A DNA stretch of 64,000 nt from Panaeolus papilionaceus. Its lineage: Eukaryota > Basidiomycota > Agaricomycetes > Agaricales. A program made the translations under genes and the position numbers. Below, piece by piece: positions 11,474-22,043 of the stretch (positions are counted from its first letter, which is position 1; each line of letters opens with the position of its first letter). Location of the stretch: assembly GCA_015501605.1 (NCBI GenBank), contig JADNRZ010000001.1, positions 1,922,001 to 1,986,000 on the forward strand. The letters are read 5' to 3'. Under the pieces are notes generated by a model. That model worked only from the letters and a program-made list of their open reading frames with translations. It was not told the DNA's origin and searched no databases.

Positions 11474-13849
11474 TTAGCTCTCGCCTGGGTTCTTGAATCT
11501 TCTCAATGCCCTGTCCCGAGCTTCATTATGCGGAATAATCGGTAGAGGATAACCCAGTTTGTTTGCAGTCGATTTAGATGGATTATAGAGGTCTGTCATG
11601 TCTGTTATTCCATGTTTGTATGTCAAGGACAAGCTTCATACCTGGACCTCTCAGTTTGGCGAGCTCTGGTACCCAATGTCGAATGTAGTCTCCTGTAGGA
11701 TCAGCCTTTGCACGCGTCAATGAAGCCCAAAACTATTCAAAATACCAGATAGGCGGCACCTTTGTACTTTGAGAGTAGGGGTTGAAAATTCGAAAGTAGG
11801 GGCATGGATCAACCCCAGTACTCGCGCACCACTGCCATCCACCATTGTTGCTTGCTAAATCTCCATCAATCAAGTTTTCCATGAAATACTAAAAGGGGTA
11901 TCAGCCAAAATTGCTTGTTATAGAAAAAAAGGTCATTCGTTCTTACTCGTTCACCAACTCTCCAGTCGATCATCAGGTCCTTGGTGAGATACATTGCTGT
12001 TATCATCCGCACTCTGTTGTGCATCCAACCCATATGGTTAAGGCACCGCATCGCTGCGTCCACGATGGGAACCCCAGTCGTCCCCGTTTTCCATCGCTTC
12101 AGAATCTCCGAATCAATCTTGGGCCCACTTGAAGGAGCATCCTGATGAGCCTCCCAGACTACATCTGCAAATTTCTCCTGATACGGGCGTCCCATAGATA
12201 CACGAGGAAAGCTGATCAAGATATTGATGTAGAAGTCTCGCCAGGCAATTTCTTGAATCCATCGTGTTCCGCCAGACGAGTTACTGGTGTCGAGTTGGCT
12301 CACTTTGCTTATTCGCATCATGGAACGAGCACATTCACGTGCAGATAAAACACCAGAGGATAAGTACAGGCTACAAGTTTTTTCGTAAGTAAAAGCATCC
12401 GCATGGAAAGTTGAGCATACCTTAGACGACTGGTGGTATCTCTATCGGTGCGATCCCTCTCGGTGTGATACTTCAAGATTCGGCTATGTTTGTCTGTTTT
12501 CTCCGCGTTATGATCAACAGCATGCACAGCTCCCAATCTACTGACATGTGCCTTTGTTGTCAGGAAATGTTCGAGCATCTGCAAACTATTAACTGATTCC
12601 CCTTCGTTGACAGCATGCAAAAATGAGCGCTTGCCTTGAGTGCGACAGTCTCCCCTTCGGGCCATACATCCTTCATCCTTCGACTGTGTTCTTCATCAAG
12701 CTCAAATCCAGCAATCGATTGAGGTATTTCGACGGTGAATAGAGATGAGAAGAGTTCAGAGTTTCGAATGTCTTCGAAATTGGGCTTTGGTAAGGGGGAC
12801 TCCTCGACGAAACGCGATGTGTTCTGGTTGAAAGTCGCGATCCAATTTTTGTGATAGGGCGAAAAAACCTGATGCGAAGCATTTATTGTAATCCTCAAGA
12901 AATAGAGCAAATATATATCTCACTGTGTATGATTTATCTTGCTTCGTCTTCACAATTTCAGGATCCACAACGCATTTGTCGTGGTAGAGTGTGAAACGCA
13001 TTGTTTTGGGTATGAAAGCGTCGACGACCTTGATGTCCCGCCTGAGTTCATCCACTTCGTATTCGTGGTTCGCGAACAGAGCATTTGCGCCATGTTTCTC
13101 GCAGAATTCGACGACGAACGCAGGTACGTTTGTTCGAGTCGGGCAGGTGTGGACGACAAGGGGAATGTGTAGTTCTTGTAGCTTTTCCTGGTTTCGTCTT
13201 GTCAGAAAGTATTAGGATGTGCGTAAGTACGGAACATGCCTTCAAAACATGAAGGTTTCGAAGAGTAAAATCAATCCTTCTTGCTGAACGGTCATGTGCT
13301 ATGTAGTCCTGCGGAACAATCAAGAATAGCACGATAAGAGGAACATTTTGTTGCACGGCCTTTTCAGACGCTTGTGACAAGGCTCTGTTGTCTCGAACTT
13401 TGGTTGCGTCAGTGTTTCAAATCGTGTCACAGACTGACTTCCGACTCACTACGTAGATCAGCCATCCGCATCCAATACACAACAGATCGGCTTCCTGGAC
13501 CTTCAGTAACATCATTGTCAAGCGCCCTGAGCAGCTTTTTGAAAGGCGGGTCGACATCAGCTGCCGCTGCCGCTTCTTTGGTCGCGACTTTAATGGGAGA
13601 GAATAGATTTGAGATGCGTGCTCTTTTGTTGGACGGCTGGTCATCGCTTTTATCAAGAATTTGAGAGTTAAATCTAGAGAAGTTTCGCTTTTGCATAATG
13701 TTTTGATGAGTGGTTCGTATGGCAAAGGGCGGGTAAGCAGACTGGGAACATAGCGCCTTTAATAATGGTATGGTGGTTCGAGAATCGAGACATCGACGAT
13801 CTCGGGACCTCATCGATAGACACGTGATGACCCTTAAGGATATGAACAT
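11474..13849 (-). CDS. PHR1: CPD photolyase (cryptochrome/photolyase family, class I)
   Basis: This light-driven flavoenzyme splits UV-induced cyclobutane pyrimidine dimers. About eight exons assemble into the full two-domain family. The N-terminal antenna domain has MHW-like [11 protein letters not shown], then [13 protein letters not shown]. The C-terminal FAD domain has [59 protein letters not shown] and [15 protein letters not shown], and the protein ends [12 protein letters not shown]. The FAD-binding and DNA-binding tryptophans are present, and the family-wide DxR...DW...GER series is intact. Two starts are possible: 13849 gives an Arg-rich, acid-poor leader like a mitochondrial presequence, while Met at 13697 begins a leader with a KRAR nuclear signal. 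Both localisations are known for yeast Phr1. A CACGTG at 13821-13826 lies upstream of the inner start. Confidence 0.92.
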
Positions 13850-13936
13850 CGAATCGAAAGTCGACTGAGGTTTGACAACAAAGTATTTATCATGCGTGCG
13901 CGTCCTTGACAGGTAAAAGTGTTGAATTATGGTGGT

Positions 13937-15522
13937 TTAGCTTTCGCTATTCTCTGAAACTTCTAGTTGTCGTTTTCTTTCCTCTTCTGCCTCCCGCTCC
14001 TCTGCTTCAACCACTTCAATATCGAGCGGGAAGGTCAAAAGTGCTGCAATTCCCGTCAACTGGTTGAGCTCTGTTGATGAAGTTAGTATATCTACAGCAA
14101 CCGAGCAAGAACCAATTACGTTGTCCTGATTCATGCATACTGGAAAAGATTACCACTTCTCCTCCTTTCTGTTGCACAGCTTCCACGACATTCACATATT
14201 TCTTACGTGTCTGTGGATCGCTCGACCTGAAAGAACATTGAAAGCAGTCAGAACATACGTGAGTACAGCACTAACCTGAATAAATCGTCCGATATTAGGA
14301 GGGTCCCAATAGCGCCTCGATCCGCCGCCAGGCAAACATGATCAGGCCCGTACCAGGCCCGCATCTCATCGGTTCCCAGCATCTTGAAAAATCTACAAAA
14401 TCATCCAGTTGAATTGTGTCGCTTGTAAAAGATGAATCACATACTTGTCCAGAACAATTCCTTCTCGAGCAAACTTCGTCTCCTTGAGTTGAGCAGTGAC
14501 CTAAGATCGTGGTGAATATGTTAAAATCAACAAAGTGAGCGCCTTCAGACATACCTCTGGGGACTTCAACACTTCAACCAGGCTGTGCACATGGGGGCTA
14601 GAGATGTGTACCTTCAAGCATTTTTCCTTCATCGCTTTTGTGAGCATTTTATCGCCTTTTTTGCTCGCCTCCGAGGTGATGAAATCGTACACCGCATCGC
14701 GGACCCAGCCAGGGCTGGCAATTACGATCGCTCGAAGATTGGCATTGGCGTAGGGGATATGTCGAAGGAACGAGTCATAAAGCGTCTGGTAGAACTTCTG
14801 TAATCCTTTATCGTGTTGGCTTGAGCCAGACGACGCAGATTTTCTAGGAATAGGGACAGATATCCTGTGCGTTACGAGTGTCATATGTTGGGACAGAAGG
14901 CAAAATGCAGCAGTACCCTCCCCACATACTATAGCGCCAACCTCTGCGCCTTTGCCAGGGATTATCGACTCTTCAACACGGGCAACAGCAATACTGTCCC
15001 AGCCGTCCGCCTTTTCGATTCTGACATCCCTGTTTGCTTCTATGTCTAAAGTGTGGAATGCACCGAGCCTGGCATGCGGATTCTCCGATGTAACAGGTCC
15101 AGATATGTGCAATGCAGCGGAGGGGTTATCCTGGTCATTTGACTCTTGTGTCGATCCCGATCCAGCTGGAGCAGCTGCACTCGAAAACTCGATCTTGGTG
15201 GCTTGAATGGTTAGATTTAATCGAACGCGATGCGATTCTGTTGATCCCGTTGATGAGACATTCTGGACTCGACTGCAGAAAAGTAAAAGATCAACTTTCG
15301 CCGTCGTAATAAGCAAAATTGGTACCGAACTGCAGGTGCACGCACTGAATCCCCCTCCTGAATTAGATTGTACAAGTGCCACATATCTTCATCATCTTCC
15401 GGGCGTAAAGTGACATGTCCCTATTCGTCCTTTCAGGAATCAACTCATGGATCGAGTTTATGGACATGTTACGATGTACATACGGCTCCGTGTTTGTCAA
15501 TAAACTTGTTGACGAGCTTCAT
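13937..15522 (-). CDS. DOM34: Ribosome-rescue factor Dom34/Pelota
   Basis: Dom34 resembles eRF1 and works with the GTPase Hbs1 to release stalled ribosomes in no-go and non-stop mRNA decay. The ATG at 15522 opens [13 protein letters not shown]. The next exon gives [21 protein letters not shown], the hallmark Sm-like N-terminal domain, followed by [23 protein letters not shown]. The central domain contains [20 protein letters not shown] and the C-terminal domain the KLVNKF-independent fold ending in SENSES. As expected for Dom34 and unlike eRF1, no GGQ motif is present. Several introns of 50-60 nt interrupt it. It shares a 162-bp divergent promoter with the gene at 15685 on the plus strand. 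Confidence 0.94.
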
Positions 15523-15684
15523 CGGTGTAAGCGTCAAGTTTCAAGCCTAAGTATACCGTGACTCCATGATCAGTTCACTGGTGAGATTATCATGACTTCC
15601 GAATCAGGATATTACCTGACTCCCTTCCTTCTTTCTCAATAATTCCAAAACCAACTTAACCTAGCTTGATCTACACTGGCAAGC

Positions 15685-16668
15685 ATGTCAAAGTACGTAT
15701 AATATGACTTATCCTGTACTCTTTCCAACCTATATATCAGCATTTCCAAAATGGAATCTCTCGTTTCACGGGTTGTGCAGCCCAATGAACCCCATCGATC
15801 TCGAAGGAGAGACTCAGATGACGAAGACGACGACGAGGCGCTTTTCGCTGCTCTCGAGGAAGAAATTGAAAACGACCCCAACTTGTCCATTCGAGAGCAG
15901 GGGCTTAAGCTCCTAAAAAGCGAGTAAGGTGCCATTCTGATCTGCAGTCACAAGAATGCAATCTGACTCAATAATACTTGTAGGATGGGTAGAGTGAAGG
16001 AGCTACAGGACAACGAGCACGGTCGGTATGGTGAAATTACGGATGAAAAGGAAGTAATTCGTACCACTGCGTGTGTGCATATCTATTGAGTATTCTATTG
16101 CGATGGTCGTTCCTCACCCCTACGTGACAGGAGAGAGAAACGCTGCGTAGTCCACTTCTACCATTCCAACTTCAAAAGATGCGAAATTATGGACAAGCAT
16201 CTATCTGTACGCGATTTTACTTTCCCTTTCCCTTTCATAGTGTTGACCTCCATTTAGAAACTCGCACCCAAGTATTTCAACACACGATTTCTGCGGGTTT
16301 TCGTCGAAAATGTTCCCTGGCTGGTCGAAAAGCTTGCCATAAAAATTCTTCCATGTGTGATATGTTTTGTCGATGGCGTAACGCGGGACCGGTATGTGAC
16401 CGATACATGGGCAATGGCCAGCGTCTCACCCCCCACCAACAGGATCATAGGGTTCGAAGAGCTGGGTAATGCCGATTCGTTCGACACTGCCATTCTGGAA
16501 CTCAGGCTATCACAGTGTGGTATGCACAATTTCGTCTTGTTTTTGAAAATGATTGTTGACAATCATTCAGGTGTCATTCAAAAAGCGAATGGAAATATCC
16601 TACAGCCACTTTACAAAGTCACATCGACGAGAAACGAGGATGAAGAAGTATTTGATCTCGATGATTGA
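15685..16668 (+). CDS. PLP1: Thioredoxin-domain protein TXNDC9/Plp1 (phosducin-like)
   Basis: Plp1/TXNDC9 is a cytosolic co-chaperone of the CCT chaperonin and acts in tubulin and actin folding (known of the family). A very short first exon, ATGTCAAA, is joined after a 48-nt intron (15693-15740) to NISKMESLVSRV. An acidic N-terminal stretch (SDDEDDDEALFAALEEE) leads to a helical region ending in GRYGEITDEKEVI. The thioredoxin fold follows: VVHFYHSNFKRCEIMDKHL, LAPKYFNTRFLRVFVE and ILPCVICFVDGVTRD. The CxxC redox pair of thioredoxins is replaced, as in the family (NFKRC has one Cys). The C-terminus is acidic and ends in DLDD. The gene ends 99 bp from the convergent gene that ends at 16768. Confidence 0.93.
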
Positions 16669-16767
16669 GGCTTGAGGGTGCAAAGATTGCAACTACTCAT
16701 CCACCAACTTGATATAATATACAGTAGGAATACAATTAGTACATTGTAATAACATGCAAGGAAAGCA

Positions 16768-19692
16768 TTAGCCCATCATTTCAAAGCGAATGATTATCTT
16801 TTCACCGGGTATAAATGGATGTGACTTGTCCCTCAAAACCGAGATTTTGAGTTCACCTATCATCTCCTTTGTCCCTAACTTGATCTCGACCGCATCGCCG
16901 CTTTTAGCGGCTCGAAGAACAGGGACCTTTAGGCTACAAAGGAAGTTTATACGAAAGCCGTCTTCGTCACACTGACAACCTTCTTCTGGGCTGCGTTGGG
17001 GTCAGTAATGAAAAAATCCAATAAGGAATTGGCAATTACCCAAATTGAAGGTTGATTTGCTGCTCGATAACCTTCTTTAACTCTATGATCTTCGCATAAA
17101 TGTCATCCTTTTGGGAAGCGAATTCCAGGTCAGGGTTCACGGTAGTGTATTCCCCTTCGAATCCGAAAGCTGCTTTGATGATGCCAGGTGAGGTAGGTTC
17201 ATTGAACAGGAAGAACAAGGCTTGGGTTCGAAGAAATGCTCTCGCTCGAGAACGCAAATCTGCCAAGAGCGGTTTTAGCGTCAAGTATTCAGGAGCGTCA
17301 GGCTAAGTGACAGGGGAAAATTTGAGTATGATTATCTTTCGAGCAAGATGAATATATACAACTGACTGGCTGGAGTCGTTCGGACTGCACAACAGTACCT
17401 TCAGGTAATTGTGACCTCAACGCCTCGCTGACCCATTGTATAATAAAGTGAGTTCGAGGCTGGCATTGCTCACAAAGTTTGGAATGCGGGGATGATACCG
17501 TCATTCCACAATCTGTATGAATACATCGGCCCAAACCAGGTTTTCGTTTGCGAGGTAGATCATGCTACAGGCAAAACGGTCGGTTTGAGAGAGGAAACAC
17601 AGAGAAGGACTCACCAGAGCAGCAGTGAACGCCAATCTCGCACTGTTTGCGCCGTCCACAGAACCAGAGGTCAGGTTCATTCCAAGAGCTTTTTTTGATT
17701 TGCGGAACAAACGACATAAAGAGCAAAACTTTGAGGAATACTCGTCTATGGGCGGTATAATGAAGGAACAATGTCGCATCAGGCACAACCTAGCACCCTC
17801 GATGGTGCTTGTTTCAATGACCTGCACTTACGAAGGTCAGCTTTCTCCATTGTTACTCTAGTAAGGTTTCGACTGACCGCCATTGTTGCGGAGGGACTAT
17901 CCTGGACATTGGTGAGTTCGTCGTCCAATCTCCAATGTCTCCCTTGGAGATTTTGCCGCTTTCGTTGATACTCGCGGTTTCTCGATCGACACAAGACGCA
18001 AGATTTCCACCGGTAATCGCTTGGCAGTTCAGCTTTGCATCTAGAGCTAGCACACCTACGGATGTTTAGGTTCCTCGTCCTGGGCGGAAGACGTATTTTC
18101 AAGCCAGTACTGGGTTGAGTGGGTTGCGTCTGTGTCCAATTGTCAATGTATAGCATAGTTTTTTGCAGCTAATTGTAGCCATACCTGCAAGCTGGAAATA
18201 GGAACATCGTTGTCTGATGATGATTCGTTACCAGATTCACTAAGCTCCGTTAGGTCACTATCCCATCCTTCAATCACGTCCGTATCGTAAGATTTGTTCG
18301 GACTGAGTGACTGCAGAGGCTTTATTTTGATTGTCAAGGGTCGCCTTTGCCCTTCTACTAGTGTCGATTCTAGTGAACGATCGAGCTGTTTGGCTTTAAC
18401 CGACGATGTCGCCTTGGATGGCCCCATCTCTAGGCAGCCATCGCCAGAGATGTCGGCCCAGCTAACCTTCTTTGCCCCTACGCTGCTCCTACCGCGACCG
18501 AGTTTAAGTATACCTGCACCTTCGGATTTTTCCACAACTATGCTTGGTTGAATTGGATAGACCATGGCAACAACATTGTTGCGCCCTTCCGTTGAAAACG
18601 TAACGGAGGTTTGATTCTGTGCAGGGGGTTCTATTGATTATGGTATGAGTTGTTGGAAAATATCGACATACCAATTCATCCACACTTTGTCCAGGATTTT
18701 CGTCCGGATCCGGATTATGCGAGACCTTGCGACGTTTACTGGGAATAGATGGCCCTGCTATGGATTGATGGGTGGGTGAAATCTGGAACAGAGGGTTGTG
18801 GTTAGATCGTTGAGGGTGACAGAGCTCAGTAATTGGCACGGACATCAAATTCAGCTGGGTGGACCAGTTGAAACATCGAGCTCTGCACGCTCCGCCTGCG
18901 TTCAACATTATCCTGACCATCCTACGCAAAGCAGTATGAGAAAAAGCAGTGGGTTGACAGACATCCGGGATTCATACCAAGAAGGCAGACATTGCAACTT
19001 TTGTCGGACTATTTGCATCTGACGGCGACTGAGGAGCTTGTAAGTTTTTGTTGATAGGTGCGGAAAGTGAGAGACGGCAAGTTGTGCAGATATCTCCAGC
19101 ATCGAAGACCGATATGGGCGTTAGACACGTTATACAAGAGCGATAGGTCGGGATAGAAACCGGAATATGGGTGATAGAGAGGGACATTGTCAGCTTGCTT
19201 TGCATCAGCTCCGGATTAAAGGTAGATGGGGGAGGTATGTGTGGTTTCGTAGTTGGTACGGCTGGCTGCGATTTGTGGGGGATGTACATGGATCGCCTTT
19301 TGGTTGTAGTTTGTTGACTCGTACTAGGGTCATATGGGACATCGTCGGATCGTTTGGACGGCGCTTCCACCTGGCCTCGGTGGTTAGAGATGGGAAAGAT
19401 GGAGAGACAGTGGGTATACTCACCGTTGAATTGGGATCAACACTTTCCACGCGTCTTTTACCGCCCGGAATGATAATTCTGTGGGAGTCCGAACGCGTCA
19501 TAGATATTGGCGGATTGGCGTGGACACCTAAACGCGCAATTTTAATAATTCATTAGAGTCCTAAAAAAACACTTTGCAAAATATATTACCATTTGATAAC
19601 ATACTAGCTGCATGCTGAGGGTAGAATGTTGCCACGGAGTTCGACTTTTGCAAGACCGAATCTGAAAGTGTCAGAACAGGGTTCTCGAGCAT
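16768..19692 (-). CDS. Large hypothetical protein with repeated Cys-x2-Cys pairs
   Basis: I do not recognise a named family. The ATG at 19692 (MLENPVLTLSDSVLQ) leads through about ten exons to the stop at 16768. Cysteine pairs are spread along the chain: CITC with CTTC, CASSRC with CVLC, CSLC, and CIHTDC with CEQC. These are spaced like treble-clef or zinc-ribbon ligands. Between them lie low-complexity Ser/Pro segments, an NLS-like SKRRKV, and a DSDLTELSESGNESSS motif. A folded C-terminal region includes YLTLKPLLADLRSRARAF and an IKAAFGFEGEY block. The first two exons join as MLSNG-VHANPP. A nuclear zinc-binding role is inference only. Exon edges in the middle are uncertain. Confidence 0.65.
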
Positions 19693-20031
19693 AACAAAAG
19701 CAAGACACCTGTCCAAGGCACTGACGATGAGCACACACATACGAGTCGAGTACATACGACAACTCACCAAGAAATAAGCGCGACTTAAGACGCACTAATG
19801 GTCGTTAAACGCTCAAAAGTTACTGCTCAAGACTGAAAAAATAAATAAGTAGGCTGTTGAAACTGTCCTTGACACATTTTAGTTCAATTTTTTTTTTGAA
19901 TTGTGCAAAAAATAAAGTCAATTGATCCAGTTACGTCAGTTCATTATATAATCATATCCTGACCCTCTTTTGGTCATTTCCCTGAGGATGCACACATTTC
20001 GAAATAAAATAAAAGTATAATGAATTTATTG
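19693..20031. other. Intergenic gap
   Basis: This 339-bp gap is the promoter of the Cys-pair gene and the 3' flank of the chitinase gene, both on the minus strand. It contains T-rich and A-rich runs near 19890-19912 and no recognisable site. Confidence 0.4.
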
Positions 20032-21528
20032 CTACACAGGTATAAGGGCTGCTCGAATTGCGTCAACCAAATCCCATTCAGGTGTATCACCATGAACATC
20101 AAACAGGTTGACTCCTCGTAACTCCATCACTTTCGCAAAGGTTGCCTTCATCGAAAGGGACAATGGATCGTCATAAGTTATAATTTGTTTAGACTCTGTC
20201 GACGTCAAGAACGGCGTCTGCGAGCAGGGATCCCAAAGTGTTCGAAAGCCACCAGCGCCAACAAACAGACATTGCTCATCCCCCAAGTTGCTAACGTTTG
20301 AAGCAGTCCTTGTCAGAGCACCTTGATCAATTAGTGATCTAAATTGAACTTGACCGTCCGAGTCTTCCTCGCCAACCACTTTCACGGCCTTCACTCGATT
20401 TTCCTTGGAACTACGGGTACGCAGCTGCTGATGCCTTGATTTGGAGGCATAGCCATACGATGGTAGCCCAAGAACCAATTTGCAAGCGGGGAAGCCAGCC
20501 TCCATCCATGCAAGAATAGCTGAAACAGCACTAGCCTCAGGTTGCGTGCTATTTCCACAGGCGTCGTAAAAAGGTGCATTCGGGCCTGGGTTTGAGGATG
20601 CTGACGTATTCAACGTGTAAGAGGACCAATCAAGTCAATAATATAACTGAAGATACGTACAGCCCCAAACATCATAGTTCATTAGTAACACCCAGTCAAC
20701 AACGTCCGTGAATTCAGACACGTCTCTGGAAGGGTTACCATCTACATCGGCGAATGGTGTAGTTTGTCCCGCTAAACTAATTTTTGCAGAAGGTGGGAGG
20801 GCCTTGCGTAGACTCTTCAAGAAGAGCAGAAAATTTGATGTGTCCAGGTTGTCGACTTTATTGGTTTCCATGCCTTTTTGTCCGGGGTATTCCCAGTCAA
20901 TGTCAATACCATCGAGCCCGAAATCGTGATACAAGCTTAAGATGCTGGCGATGAATGTACTGCGATTGACTTCGTCTTGGACAGCCGACGAGAAGTACCT
21001 GATACAAACCGAGGGAAATTTACATTTTTCTTGTCTCAAGGACTCGATCACTTACTGACTACCTGACCATCCTCCAATGCTAGCCTTGACTTTGGCGCCG
21101 TTTGCATGTGCCGCCATTACCAACTGTTTTAAAGCGTTCGGCCCATCGTCCGAGTCGAAGGCTACAACTGAATCTTCAGTTGGGACAACGAAAGCGAAGT
21201 CGACCCATGTGATGCGCTCGAAGTCAATCTTAGATGGAGGGAAGGAATCCAGCACCCATTCAGGGTAGTAAGCCATGACGAGAGGTACGCCATCCCAGTC
21301 GTCACAAGGTTCCGAGTTCCAAGTAGACTCTGATTCGTGGAGCACGTTTATTTTTGATGATTGTTTCTGAGATTCTGCAGAGGACGCATCTAACGCAGGG
21401 TATGGTCCGGGAGGAAACGAAAGCGGCAATTGCTTTCCATAAGAACCTGTGTCGTGTATTCCTGTGACCGCCCTAAGAACTGCTGGACCCAGCCAGAAGC
21501 ATTGAAAGAGAAGTTTTCGAATAGACAT
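20032..21528 (-). CDS. Secreted GH18 chitinase
   Basis: Family 18 enzymes hydrolyse chitin in the cell wall or in food. The ATG at 21528 starts MSIRKLLFQCFWLGPAV, a signal peptide, so the enzyme is secreted. Four exons assemble. The catalytic motif DGIDIDWEYPG (DxxDxDxE with the acid Glu) is intact, as is the substrate-site SIGGWSGSQ. Other family blocks are VMAYYPEWVLD at strand 1, LLMNYDVWG, LVLGLPSYGY and the terminal VNLFDVHGDTPEWDL, which carries the conserved Trp near the end. There is no carbohydrate-binding module or GPI signal. The N-terminal 60 residues between the signal and the catalytic domain are Ser-rich. It is transcribed divergently from a second secreted hydrolase at 22044, suggesting but not proving shared control. 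Confidence 0.93.
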
Positions 21529-22043
21529 CGTGAAGAAGTGGGAACGGATATCAGCGAGTTCTGGTAAAAGGAAAACGCATTGAGATGTTTCAAAAGTCTT
21601 TTTCAAAACATAAGGTAATGTAAGACGAAAATTAGTCCATGTCTGGTATAGGAGAAGTTGTTCTGCGACTAAAGATGCGCAACAGAACCATCATGTGGAT
21701 GATGAATGAGTGGAGACAGTATTAGAATAGCCAAAGAACATGAGCCAGCAAGCGCGTACAAATATTTCTTCACACACACCGTCATCTCTACTTGATTACT
21801 GACAATATAACAACTCACTTCTATGCTATTTTTGACACAACTCCGTCTTCTCTTTGAATAATTCATGTGGCTACTTTGTTCTATGCTGTGGAGGATTCAA
21901 GAAAAACTATGAAACTATCAAAATGGCGCTGCTTGATTATCATTACAAATTCTAATTCAAGAGCTATGACTTCTCTCTATAAAACCTGAATGAACCCCAT
22001 TCTACAGAGTCAACTTCTTTCTGTATCCTGGCCTTTAGCAACA
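21529..22043. promoter_or_regulatory. Divergent promoter of two secreted hydrolases
   Basis: This 515-bp gap lies between the chitinase start and the glutaminase start. A TATAAAA element at about 21980 lies some 65 bp before the plus-strand gene. I see no other motif that I can name with support. Confidence 0.5.
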
